Below, piece after piece: positions 13,308-22,600 of a stretch of 32,359 nucleotides of DNA. The position numbers and the translations under genes were made by a program. The stretch lies in the NCBI RefSeq assembly GCF_028618435.1, contig NZ_JAQISW010000018.1, positions 1-32,359 of the forward strand, given 5' to 3'. Numbering within the stretch: the first letter of the stretch is position 1; each line of letters starts with the position of its first letter. The notes under the pieces are model-generated. The model did not search any database. It saw nothing but the letters and a program-made list of their open reading frames with translations, and was not told the origin of the DNA. This DNA comes from Bartonella sp. MM73XJBT.G (GTDB lineage: Bacteria > Pseudomonadota > Alphaproteobacteria > Rhizobiales > Rhizobiaceae).

Positions 13308-13718
13308 ATGAAAAAACCAGTGTTTATAAATTCTGATGAAATTCTCTTAGTCGTCTGTGAAGATGAAGAGCAAAATCTCGCAAAATACGGTACTTTCTTT
13401 GATGAAAAGGAAATTATCAAATTTATCGATCAAGCCGATAATGCTCTTCAAATCTTCCGTGTAGAACCAACCACTAACCGATGCGAAGATATCTCTGAAG
13501 AGATCGCAGAGTTCTATCTTAAAGAATGTGAAGAACAATGTTTTAACGGCAATATTCCTCACGACTTTGTTAAGCATAGCTCCGCATACGATTTTTTTTT
13601 AGAAGAAATCGAACAGCAGCGATATGAAGATGAAATGTACGGTACTTATGAACAACAGCACCGTTTAACTCTTTGGGACGTCATTCCAAACTACCCAAGC
13701 TATACGGTGCGTTTCTAA
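13308..13718 (+). CDS. Acidic early phage protein, unknown function
   Basis: This 136-residue acidic protein is not recognised. It has a mixed N-terminal part (KPVFINSDEILLVVCEDEEQNLAKYGTF) and very Glu/Gln-rich helices (EEIAEFYLKECEEQCF; FFLEEIEQQRYEDEMYGTYEQQH). ATG 13308 is chosen because GGAGA sits just upstream; that sequence is itself part of the alternative ATG at 13296. It is the first gene after the right control region, so it would be expressed earliest. A DNA-mimic or host-takeover role would fit the acidity but has no direct support. Confidence 0.6.
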   Translation: MKKPVFINSDEILLVVCEDEEQNLAKYGTFFDEKEIIKFIDQADNALQIFRVEPTTNRCEDISEEIAEFYLKECEEQCFNGNIPHDFVKHSSAYDFFLEEIEQQRYEDEMYGTYEQQHRLTLWDVIPNYPSYTVRF

Positions 13719-13758
13719 AAGCGCGCCCCCTTCAAATCCAATTTATATAAGGTTTGTA

Positions 13759-14187
13759 ATGAAACATTTTATCCCTATTCAAAATACTATAATTAAACAG
13801 CAAACCATTCAAACCGTTAGCGCTCGTGACTTGCATGCATTTTTAGAGGTCAAAGCCGAGTTTAGAAAATGGATAGTAAACTGTATTAAAGATTTTGCTT
13901 TTCAAGAAGATATTGATTTTATCACATCTACCAAAAAATTACCATCACGGGGTTGTCCTTCTAAAGATTATGCCCTCACTTTAAATGCAGCAAAACACAT
14001 TGCCATTTGTGAACCTAATTTCAAAGGTAAACAAGTGCGTCAATATTTTTTGGACTGTGAAAAAAAAGCAAAAGCAACAATCGATTATTCAAAACCAGAA
14101 ACATTAGAAGAAATCTTAAGACATCTCAAACAACAAATTAAGCACAATGAAAATGTTGTCACAACGAATGGAGTGAAACATGCATAA
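13759..14187 (+). CDS. AntA/AntB-type antirepressor, C-terminally short
   Basis: This 142-residue protein matches AntA/AntB antirepressors over residues 15-110 (TVSARDLHAFLEVKAEFRKW, IKDFAFQEDIDFI, DYALTLNAAKHIAICE, GKQVRQYFLDCEKKAK). It then continues with a linker (TIDYSKPETLEEILRHLKQQI) very like the linker TPQIDYSSPKAMIGFLNYL in the next gene, but stops before any KilAC domain. It appears to be an AntA module whose C-terminal module is now encoded by the neighbour. AAGG is seven bases before the ATG. It overlaps the next gene by 8 bp. Expected role: counteract the repressor. Confidence 0.8.
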   Translation: MKHFIPIQNTIIKQQTIQTVSARDLHAFLEVKAEFRKWIVNCIKDFAFQEDIDFITSTKKLPSRGCPSKDYALTLNAAKHIAICEPNFKGKQVRQYFLDCEKKAKATIDYSKPETLEEILRHLKQQIKHNENVVTTNGVKHA

Positions 14188-14908
14188 TCTTATGACAGTA
14201 GAAGAAAGAAATTTTAATAACCAAACTATTCCGACCATGTCTAGTCGTGAAATCGCAGAATTGTGTGGTAAAAGACATGACCATGTTATGCGTGATATCA
14301 AGAAAATGCTTGAAGAACTTAACGCCCCCAAATTTGGGGTGGTTGATTTTAGTGGTTATTATCTTGATAGCAAAGGTGAAAGTCGCCCTTGTTACAACCT
14401 TCCCAAACGTGAATGTTTAATTCTTGTTTCTGGTTATAGCACTGCTTTGCGTGCAAAAATTATTGACCGTTGGCAAGAATTAGAAAAGCAAGTAACACCA
14501 CAAATCGATTATTCAAGTCCAAAAGCTATGATTGGTTTTTTGAATTACCTACAAGGACAGATAGATCAAAAAGACAGCATTATTGAAGATTTAACACCAA
14601 AAGCCATGGCACTTGAAAGTTTACAGCGCCATGATGGGCTCTTCGGTCTTACTGAAGCTGCTAAAATACTCGAAATGCAACCAAAACAATTCATTCAGTT
14701 TTTACAGAAAAAAGGTTGGATTTACAGACGTGCAGCAGGTGGAAATTTACTCCCTTATCAAGACAAAATCCAAAAGCAACTAATGGACTGTCCAACAATC
14801 ACGCTTCAAACCGCCAGTGGAATAGAAAAAGTTATACCCGCTGCTAAAATCACTACTAAAGGCATGGGGGTACTGTCTGAAGAGCTAAAAAGACAAAACA
14901 TGCATTAA
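14180..14908 (+). CDS. Phage antirepressor, Rha plus KilAC domains
   Basis: This 242-residue paralogue of the antirepressor at 6899 has a Rha-type region at about residues 17-110 ([40 protein letters not shown]), one NAPKFGVVDF unit, a helical linker, and KilAC at about 135-238 ([43 protein letters not shown]). GGAG is six bases before the ATG, and the gene overlaps antA by 8 bp, so the two are translated together. Unlike the left copy, no antisense RNA element is seen upstream; control is by the right early promoter. Confidence 0.85.
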   Translation: MHNLMTVEERNFNNQTIPTMSSREIAELCGKRHDHVMRDIKKMLEELNAPKFGVVDFSGYYLDSKGESRPCYNLPKRECLILVSGYSTALRAKIIDRWQELEKQVTPQIDYSSPKAMIGFLNYLQGQIDQKDSIIEDLTPKAMALESLQRHDGLFGLTEAAKILEMQPKQFIQFLQKKGWIYRRAAGGNLLPYQDKIQKQLMDCPTITLQTASGIEKVIPAAKITTKGMGVLSEELKRQNMH

Positions 14909-14921
14909 AAGGAAAACAATA

Positions 14922-15740
14922 ATGACAAATTCACCCCTAGCCACTATGGCAAATAAATATGGGTTCTCTCATGAACAATTTCGAAAAACTATTATCAAAA
15001 CATGCATCAGTCATAACTTCACTGATGAAGAATTTGCTGCTTTTATCTCTGTTGCTAATACTTATGGACTGAATCCTCTCACTAAAGAGATCTATGCACT
15101 TCCGAAGAGAGGCGGCGGCATTATACCTGTGGTCTCTATTGATGGGTGGATTAAAATCATTAAATCTAATCCTCAATTTGATGGTATGACTTTTCAAGAT
15201 CAACTCGATAAGGACGGTAATATTATTGCCATTAAATGTGCTATTCGTCTCAAAGACATTAAAGATCCTATCGAAGTCACTGAATATTTAAATGAATGCA
15301 AACAAAAAAGTGACACTTGGCAAAAATACCCTGCTCGTATGTTACGCCATAAAGCTACGATACAATGCGCTCGCTATGCTTTCGGGTTTTCTGGCATTTA
15401 TGAAGAAGATGAAGCTAAACGTATTAATGACACCACACCTGTACAACTTGTTTCTTATGAGATGCTTGAACAAATCAAAGGGTTAATTAAAGAAACTGAA
15501 ACAAATGAAGATAATCTTCTCTTTTACGCAAAGGTAGAAAACCTAACAGATCTGTCTTGTGAAAAAGCACAAGAGGTTTTAGAGCTGTTGGAAAAAAAGA
15601 AAAATATTCAAAGAGAAAGAGCTCTACAATATCTCCCACAACAAGAACAAACAGACACACCTACACAAGATGCCGAATATATTCATATCCAAGATATTGA
15701 ATATGCTCCAATGTCTCACGAACAACAAACGGCGGTGTGA
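14922..15740 (+). CDS. bet: Phage recombination protein Bet (RecT-type annealase)
   Basis: This 272-residue single-strand annealing protein would pair complementary strands during phage recombination. The Bet/RecT signature is clear: FTDEEFAAFISVANTYGLNPLTKEIYALPKRGGG, VVSIDGWIKIIKSNPQFDGM, and TWQKYPARMLRHKATIQCARYAFGFSGIYEEDEA. The C-terminal 80 residues are charged and variable, as in the family. AAGG precedes the ATG. The exonuclease partner starts one base after the stop, giving the exonuclease-annealase pair of lambda Red type. Confidence 0.92.
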   Translation: MTNSPLATMANKYGFSHEQFRKTIIKTCISHNFTDEEFAAFISVANTYGLNPLTKEIYALPKRGGGIIPVVSIDGWIKIIKSNPQFDGMTFQDQLDKDGNIIAIKCAIRLKDIKDPIEVTEYLNECKQKSDTWQKYPARMLRHKATIQCARYAFGFSGIYEEDEAKRINDTTPVQLVSYEMLEQIKGLIKETETNEDNLLFYAKVENLTDLSCEKAQEVLELLEKKKNIQRERALQYLPQQEQTDTPTQDAEYIHIQDIEYAPMSHEQQTAV

Positions 15741-15741
15741 A

Positions 15742-16365
15742 ATGCAACAAAGAACTGCAGAATGGTTTCAAGCTCGATTAGGAAAAGTCACCGCTTCAAA
15801 TATTTATAACATTCTTAGTAAAACAGCTAAAGGATTGCCCACAAGCAAATATGAAGATTACAAAATCAAACTCATGACAGAGCGCTTAACTGGAGAAATA
15901 AGTCAATCTTATATAACACCCGCTATGCAATGGGGTATTGAGCATGAAGAAGAGGCTCTCAAAGAATATGCTTTCATTTATGATACACAAATCACTCAAT
16001 GTGGCTTTATTCAACACCCTACAATTCAAATGGCAGGGGCAAGCCCCGATGGACTGATTGATAAAGATGGCTTAATCGAAATCAAATGCCCTCAATCAAG
16101 CAACCATTTGCGCTTCTTTATGGATAATGAGATCAAACCGGAATATCTTGCACAAATGCAATTCCAAATGGCTTGTACGGGACGTAAATGGTGTGATTTT
16201 ATCAGTTATGACCCACGTTTTACGAGAGATGCATCTCATTTACGTATGAAAATCAAACGTATCCACCGTGATGACAAACAAATTGAACAAATCAATCAAG
16301 CGGTTGAAAACTTTTTAACTGAAATAGAACAAGAGATCCAAAGAATCTCAACAAAAGCCGCCTAA
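15742..16365 (+). CDS. YqaJ/lambda-type 5'-3' exonuclease
   Basis: This 207-residue exonuclease would resect double-strand ends to make the strand that Bet anneals. The YqaJ viral recombinase motifs are QQRTAEWFQARLGKVTAS at the start, E70 region (WGIEHEEEAL), D103 in GASPDGLI, and E113/K115 in LIEIKCP, followed by YLAQMQFQMACTGRKW. The start is ATG 15742, one base after the Bet stop, with GGTG upstream; longer readings of the frame run back into bet and are not supported. It is followed by a stable hairpin at 16374-16406. Confidence 0.92.
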   Translation: MQQRTAEWFQARLGKVTASNIYNILSKTAKGLPTSKYEDYKIKLMTERLTGEISQSYITPAMQWGIEHEEEALKEYAFIYDTQITQCGFIQHPTIQMAGASPDGLIDKDGLIEIKCPQSSNHLRFFMDNEIKPEYLAQMQFQMACTGRKWCDFISYDPRFTRDASHLRMKIKRIHRDDKQIEQINQAVENFLTEIEQEIQRISTKAA

Positions 16366-16373
16366 TCGCTTAT

Positions 16374-16406
16374 GGGGGTGCTTTTCCTATGCCTCCTAGC
16401 ACCCCC
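16374..16406 (+). other. Strong hairpin between exonuclease and integrase block
   Basis: GGGGGTGCT (16374-16382) pairs perfectly with AGCACCCCC (16398-16406) around a 15-nt loop, without a T run. It may be an RNA stability or processing element, or a weak terminator. A 13-bp palindrome TCGTGATTCACGA follows at 16434-16446. Confidence 0.5.
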
Positions 16407-16483
16407 ACCCTTTCCTAACAATTTTCAATCAATTCGTGATTCACGACACGGGTGAATTGCATCTTAAATGTAAGGAGAAATAT

Positions 16484-16702
16484 ATGGCGCCTCGTCCAGC
16501 TACCATAACACAACCAGCTATTGCACGCGCGTTAAGAGAAGCTAAAAAGCAAGGGTGTGAACTCATAGAAATAAAGCCCACCGGTGAACTGCTTATCTAC
16601 CTTAAAGACAATATCCCATTGCCAAATTCAGTGAATAATCCAGACAAAATTTTAGATTTGTCCACGAATGAATATTATGAAGCCGTGCTCTCTAAGATGT
16701 AA
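16484..16702 (+). CDS. Small phage protein upstream of integrase
   Basis: This 72-residue protein (RPATITQPAIARALREAKKQGCELIEIKPTGEL) is not identified. ATG 16484 has an ideal AAGGAG six bases upstream, so the longer frame from 16436 is not used. The N-terminal helix looks DNA-contacting, and position just before the integrase (6-bp gap) would suit an excisionase, but no winged-helix Xis motif can be pointed to. Confidence 0.6.
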   Translation: MAPRPATITQPAIARALREAKKQGCELIEIKPTGELLIYLKDNIPLPNSVNNPDKILDLSTNEYYEAVLSKM

Positions 16703-16708
16703 AATACC

Positions 16709-17752
16709 ATGCCAAAACCACGCCCTCCTCATCTTGTTAAACAAATTACACAACATGGTAAAATTGTATGGTATGTCCGTATTGGTCATGGAAAACGTAT
16801 TAGAATACGCGGAACCTATGGAACGCAAGAGTTTGTTGACAATTACAAAAATGCGCTTGCCGAATTACAAGGGCTTATACTTCCTAAATCCAAAACCGGT
16901 AAACTTGTTGAAGGTTCATTCGCATGGCTGCTTAAACAGTATCTAAACAGCTCTAATTGGCATAATCTTGCTAAAATCACAAAAAAACAAAAAGAACTCA
17001 TCCTTATGAAGGTATGCGATACAATAGGCAACATTCCATACCAAGCAATTGAAAAGAAACATATCATAGCTGGTGTTGAACGGCGTAAAGAAACGCCAGC
17101 AATGGCTAGAGAATTTCTGAAAACACTTAATGGGCTTTTTAATTGGGCGGTTGAACAAGATCTTTTGGAAAACAATCCAGCTTTAGGCGTCAAAAAGCCT
17201 CCTCTCAAAAACAAAGAAGGCTTTCCTGCTTGGACAGAAGAAGATGTTGAGAAATATTATCAAAAATGGCATCATGGTACCCATGAACGTGTCTGGATTG
17301 ATGTCCTCTTATATACGGGTTTGCGTCGTGGTGATGCCGTTCGCATTGGCTGGAAAGATGTAAAAAATAATATTATCCATCTCAAAACAGAGAAAAGTAA
17401 ATTCCAAACAGATGTCTTTCTTCCCATTTTACCAGAATTAGCAGAGACACTTAAAATTGGTCCTATTGGAGAAGAAACATTTATTTGTGGTAAACGCGGA
17501 AAAAAAATCCCCAAAGATAGCTTTAGTCTCATGTTTTACAGAGCATGCAACCAAGCCGGTATCAACAAATCAGCCCATGGTTTGAGAAAATTAGCAGCAA
17601 CACGCGCAGCTAACTCTGGTGCAACAGTACCACAATTGAAAGCACTGTTTGGCTGGACAAATGATAATATGGCATCTCTTTACACAAAGAGCGCAGACCG
17701 TAAAAAACTCGCTCTTGAAGCCATAAAAAAGCTTCAAAAAGATGAGGGATAG
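16709..17752 (+). CDS. int: Tyrosine-family phage integrase
   Basis: This 347-residue recombinase inserts and excises the prophage. It has an N-terminal arm/core-binding part (residues 1-165) and a catalytic domain with the expected residues: R206 in LLYTGLRRGDA, K around 229, H290 and R293 in SAHGLRKLAATRA, W316 in LFGWTNDNM and nucleophile Y325 in ASLYTKSAD. All key residues are present, so it looks intact. It is the last prophage gene before the chromosomal nitroreductase, so an attachment site is expected in 17753-17933. No tRNA lies there, and without the other prophage end I cannot define the core sequence. Confidence 0.93.
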   Translation: MPKPRPPHLVKQITQHGKIVWYVRIGHGKRIRIRGTYGTQEFVDNYKNALAELQGLILPKSKTGKLVEGSFAWLLKQYLNSSNWHNLAKITKKQKELILMKVCDTIGNIPYQAIEKKHIIAGVERRKETPAMAREFLKTLNGLFNWAVEQDLLENNPALGVKKPPLKNKEGFPAWTEEDVEKYYQKWHHGTHERVWIDVLLYTGLRRGDAVRIGWKDVKNNIIHLKTEKSKFQTDVFLPILPELAETLKIGPIGEETFICGKRGKKIPKDSFSLMFYRACNQAGINKSAHGLRKLAATRAANSGATVPQLKALFGWTNDNMASLYTKSADRKKLALEAIKKLQKDEG

Positions 17753-17933
17753 AGGCAAAAAAACGTAATAGAATCAGTATTCATCAATTCCCTTATTTAT
17801 ATAATAATTCATTGATTTTTATATTTTTTATTAAGCAAGACTAGAATTTAATAAGAATGTGAAATTCTTACCGGAAATATTTCTCATAATGCAGAAAATC
17901 GTTCAAAACGTATAATTAATTACACAAAATACT

Positions 17934-18623
17934 TTATGGATACGCTTCAATGAAACGTACAAAGTTTTCTAACGGTTCTCGTTCTGTCTCAAAATTATTT
18001 TCGGGAGCATTCATATCGCGATAACCAAGTGCCATACCACAGATAATATGACGATCAGAAGGGATCGATAAAAGTGTACGAATCTGTTTATGATAATCAG
18101 CAAAAGCTGCTTGGGGGCAAGTATCTAATCCAAATCCACGTGCTGCTAGCATAATAGTCTGCATAAACATACCCAAATCAAGCCAACTCCCCATTTCCAT
18201 GTCATGATCCATTGTAAATAAAAGCCCTACAGGCGCATCGAAAAATAAAAAGTTCCGCGCCTTTTGATGAAGCATTTTTTCTTCATCGCCTTTTTGAATT
18301 CCAAGGCTCTGATAAAGATCCAAACCAACTTTTCGACGCCTTGAAAGATAAGGTTCACGCCATTGACGTGGATAATAATGATATTCACGCTCTCCTTTTA
18401 CACCTGAAAGCACAAGCTGTGAAAGCTCTTGCCCTACTTTCTGTAATATACTCCCCGTAAGCACAATCACTTGCCATGGCTGAATATTTGTTCCAGATGG
18501 TGCACGTGCTGCAAGTTTTAAGATTTCTTTGATTGTTTCCAAACTAACGGGCTGGTCAGTAAAAGCGCGAATTGATTTTCGCGATAATATAGATTGAAAA
18601 ATACTCATGGGAGAAATTGCCAT
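17934..18623 (-). CDS. Nitroreductase-family FMN oxidoreductase
   Basis: This 229-residue flavoenzyme reduces nitro- or quinone-type substrates with NAD(P)H. Family motifs are ILSRKSIRAFTDQPV at the start (phosphate/FMN-binding R-S-x-R), LAARAPSGTNIQPWQVIV, DLGMFMQTIMLAARGFGLDTCPQ, and IICGMALGYRDMNAPEN near the end. The insertion PRQWREPYLSRRRKVGLDLY is typical of the larger nitrobenzoate-reductase-like branch. The natural substrate is unknown. It is the first chromosomal gene beside the integrase and is followed upstream by decayed sequence. No strong Shine-Dalgarno is seen for ATG 18623; ATG 18608 is an alternative. Confidence 0.88.
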   Translation of the reverse strand: MAISPMSIFQSILSRKSIRAFTDQPVSLETIKEILKLAARAPSGTNIQPWQVIVLTGSILQKVGQELSQLVLSGVKGEREYHYYPRQWREPYLSRRRKVGLDLYQSLGIQKGDEEKMLHQKARNFLFFDAPVGLLFTMDHDMEMGSWLDLGMFMQTIMLAARGFGLDTCPQAAFADYHKQIRTLLSIPSDRHIICGMALGYRDMNAPENNFETEREPLENFVRFIEAYP

Positions 18624-18837
18624 TATTTTTTACTTTCTGTAATGAAAAATATTTTTTGCTTATCAAGGACAATATACTACAAAAACACATTTGCTGCTGT
18701 ATGCGCACGCTCTATTTCTTCAAATGACTTACACATTTCACGCAATGTTAAAGACCATCCACCTATTAGGATAGCACAACTTATCTCTTTTAATAGAAAG
18801 AAAATTGTCTAAAAATAGATAAAATAAATTTCATAAT
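18624..18837. other. Gap with a possible gene fragment
   Basis: No intact gene. On the minus strand about 40 codons ending at 18677 stay open (including GGWSLTLREMCKSFEEIERA), which looks like decayed coding sequence, but I cannot assign it. Confidence 0.35.
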
Positions 18838-19220
18838 CAACGATTAACCCCAACTCTGCTAGGCTCTCAAAAAGCCTCCTCAATTCTTTATAAATCTTGT
18901 AGAAGATCATCAATATCATGACTACGTCTTTTAAATCAGCACATCCTTTTTATGAATTCCTGCAATTAACTTCTTAAGCTTTTTCTCATCATCAGGTGAA
19001 TCTCTAACCATAGCCAACATCTCAGATATTTCAAACAATGAAAATTTAACTCTTTTAGCATGTAGTATTTGTTTTAACTTATGCGGTCCGTTTGTGTATA
19101 AAGCCGCTTATTTACACGCCAAAAAGGAATAAGAAACCTTTCTTCTTCATAACAAAGAAAAATCCGAGCCGTTATTGAAAACTCACACGTCAATTCTCTA
19201 ATTGAATAATATTCATACAT
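18838..19220 (-). pseudogene. Decayed MerR-family transcription regulator
   Basis: From ATG 19220 the frame reads YYSIRELTCEFSITARIF, LCYEEERFLIPFWRVNKR and LYTQTDRIS, matching the MerR helix-turn-helix pattern IRELTREFGITTRTLRFYEDEGL...R-LY...DR. It then hits a stop. With a one-base shift it continues as LKQILHAKRVKFSLFEISEML and on to KKDVLI. After another stop it resumes as SHDIDDLLQDL, stop, RIEEAF, stop, and SLAELGL. The order of blocks and the total of about 125 codons fit a full-length MerR regulator of the alphaproteobacterial type. At least one frameshift and three stops show it is dead. It lies in the degraded zone between rpoC and the nitroreductase. Confidence 0.75.
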
Positions 19221-19605
19221 TTTATCATTCTATCTTCATAGACCACATTGTTATAAGAAATACGCCTGTTTTTTATAAAACTTTAGTAAATATCCTATCC
19301 TCATTTTTCCACTCTCTAAAATATAAAGACATGGATTCTCATCATAAGGCCTTTTAAATCTTTGCAGGAAATATCAATCAAAAAATTTTCTTAAAATTCG
19401 AAGTCAGTCGTTATTTTATTTATAGATAATCCTCTCTTTTTATTGAAACATGCCTTTTAGGCTTCATATGTCTTAAAAAGAATTTTCTATACTGCCTTTA
19501 GAAATAAGAAAACTTTAAAATGAAGCAACAAAAAAGATAAGTATCATTTAATTTTTTACGATTACATTTTCAGAGAAATATGTAGCTTCTACATTTCGAA
19601 ATAAA
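19221..19605. other. AT-rich gap upstream of the MerR remnant
   Basis: No gene, RNA or clear repeat seen on either strand. It is probably further decayed sequence. Confidence 0.4.
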
Positions 19606-19640
19606 AAAACGTCTGAACTTCTTATTCAGACGTTTTCATA
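19606..19640 (-). terminator. rpoC transcription terminator
   Basis: AAAACGTCTGAA and TTCAGACGTTTT form a 12-bp perfect stem with a loop of about 7 nt. On the minus strand a run of T follows. It begins about 20 bp after the rpoC stop and ends the ribosomal/RNA polymerase operon. Confidence 0.9.
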
Positions 19641-19660
19641 TTATGTGACGTTTCTTTAAA

Positions 19661-22600
19661 CTATTCAGCAACGGTTTTGGCTGTCATATTTGTCAACATA
19701 GCCTTGGCCACTTCGTTATTACTAGACTTACGCTGCTCATCTACAATCAAATCATCACGAACTGCAGCGATACGACGGATTTGAGAAATCGTGCCACCTG
19801 TACCAGCAGGAATAAGACGACCGACAATAACGTTCTCTTTAAGACCTTGCAAAGTATCAATTTTGCCAGAAACCGCCGCTTCAGTAAGAACGCGCGTTGT
19901 TTCCTGAAAGGATGCCGCCGAAATGAAAGAAGGCGTTTGAAGAGAAGCTTTTGTAATTCCAAGAAGAATGGGATTACCAGATGCAGGTTTCTTTCCTTCT
20001 GCAATCAAATTATCATTGATTTCATCAAGTTCAATACGATCAACATTATCACCTGGAATATAACCAGAATCTCCAGATTCAGTAATTTCAACCTTTTGCA
20101 ACATTTGGCGAACAATCACTTCAATATGCTTGTCATTGATAAGAACACCCTGCAAACGATAAACCTCCTGAATCTCATTAACAAGGTAAGATGCCAAGGC
20201 TTCAACACCCTTAATTGCCAAAATATCATGAGGTGCTGGATTACCATCAAGGATATAATCCCCTTTTTCAATTTGGTCGCCTTCTTGGAAGTGAAATAAC
20301 TTACCTTTGGGAATCAAATATTCCACGGGCTCAAGAGTTTCATCATTTGGTTCAATGATAATACGACGTTTATTCTTATAACCACGACCAAAGCGAATTG
20401 TACCACTGACTTCAGCAATAATTGCATGATCCTTTGGACGACGCGCTTCAAAAAGCTCAGCCACACGTGGTAAACCACCCGTAATATCTTTCGTCTTGGC
20501 ACTTTCCATTGGCAAACGAGCAATAACATCACCAGCCTTAACATGAGCACCAAGCTCAACAGAAAGAATAGTTTCCACTGACATCATATAACGGGCTTCA
20601 CCTCCCTTATACAATTTAGCAATGGATTCACCTTCTTTATCTGCATGGATAATAATGGCTGGTTTGAGCTCTGCACCACGTGGATTAGCGCGCCAATCAA
20701 TCACCAAACGCTTCGTAATACCCGTAGATTCATCAGCTGTTTCAGTGACAGATAAACCATCAATCATATCTTCAAAACCCACATAGCCTTCAACTTCCGT
20801 CAAAACTGGGCGTGTATAAGGATCCCATTCTGCTATACGCTGTCCACGTTTAACGACGTCACCATCATCAACAAAAATATGCGCACCATAGCTAACACGA
20901 TGCACAACACGTTCTTTTCCTAACTCATCCTTGATAAGGATAGCCATATTACGCCCCATAACAACCAAATGACCTTCAGAGTTGCGAACCACATTACGAT
21001 TACGAATCTCCACCGTACCTTCATAAGATGCCTCTAAATACGATGAATCAACAACCTGTGCAGTTCCTCCTAAGTGGAAAGTACGCATCGTAAGTTGGGT
21101 TCCCGGCTCACCAATTGACTGAGCAGCAATAACACCAACGGCTTCTCCCTGATTAACCGGTGTTCCACGCGCCAAATCACGACCATAGCATTTTGCACAA
21201 ACACCAAGACGTGTTTCACATGTTAAAGCAGAACGAATTTGAACAGATTGAATTCCGGCTTCTTCAATCTTCGTGACGTCAGCCTCCTCAATCATCGCTC
21301 CACCTTCAAGAATAACCTCTCCAGAGACAGGATGTAAAATATCAACAAGGGCTGTACGACCAAGAATTCTTTGCCCAAGAGAGGCAACAATTTGTCCTGC
21401 ATCAACAATTGGCTGCATCGTAAGACCTTTTGCTGTACCACAATCAACAGCTGAAATAATGGCATCCTGTGCAACATCAACAAGACGCCTTGTGAGATAA
21501 CCAGAGTTCGCCGTTTTTAACGCAGTATCAGCAAGGCCTTTACGCGCACCATGTGTAGAGTTAAAGTATTCGTTAACAGTTAGACCTTCCTTAAAATTTG
21601 AAATAATAGGTGTTTCAATAATTTCACCCGATGGTTTTGCCATTAATCCACGCATACCGGCCAATTGTCTCATCTGGTTAGCTGAACCACGAGCCCCAGA
21701 ATGCGACATCATATAGATTGAATTCATGGGCCGTTGACGGCCGGTTTTAGGATCAAAATCGACGGCTTGAATTCGTTTCATCATTTCATCTGCAACACGG
21801 TCTGTGCATTTACCCCAAGCATCTACAACCTTATTGTATTTTTCACCTTGTGTAATCAAACCATCATTATATTGCTGTTCGTATTCCTTCGCCAAAGCTT
21901 CTGTTTCCGCAACCAAACGTGACTTGCTATCAGGAATAACCATATCATCCTTCCCGAATGAAATTCCTGCACGACAAGCATAAGAAAAACCAAGCTGCAT
22001 AATACGGTCACAAAAAATAACCGTCTCTTTTTGTCCACAGTGGCGATAAACATAATCAATCATTTTAGAAATGTTCTTTTTTGTCATTTCTTGATTGACA
22101 ATATCAAATGAGATATTAGGATTTTTGGGCAAAAGCTCACCGATAATCAAACGACCAGGTGTCGTATCATAAAGTTTAGCAACTTCTTTGCCATCCTTGC
22201 CAATATTCTTAACACGGCCTTTAATCTTCGTATGAAGCGTTACGACTTTGTTTTCCAAGGCATAATGAAGCTCACCTATATCAGAAAAAGCCATTCCTTC
22301 ACCGGGTTCTTTTTCAGAAACAATCGAAAGATAGTAAAGACCAAGAACCATATCCTGTGAGGGAACAATAATCGGGGCACCATTAGCTGGATGAAGAATG
22401 TTATTAGTTGACATCATCAAAACACGAGCTTCAAGCTGTGCTTCAAGAGAAAGAGGAACGTGAACCGCCATTTGATCACCATCAAAATCGGCATTAAAAG
22501 CCGTACATACCAATGGATGAAGCTGGATAGCTTTGCCTTCAATCAAGACAGGTTCAAAAGCCTGAATTCCTAAACGGTGCAATGTCGGCGCACGATTGAG

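Noticed and set aside
17753..17933. Attachment site of the prophage
   Set aside because: Expected here next to int, but no tRNA and no matching copy elsewhere in the window could be found, so no site is called.
19747..20299. Open frames on either strand inside rpoC
   Set aside because: rpoC is intact across this range; the others are frame shadows.
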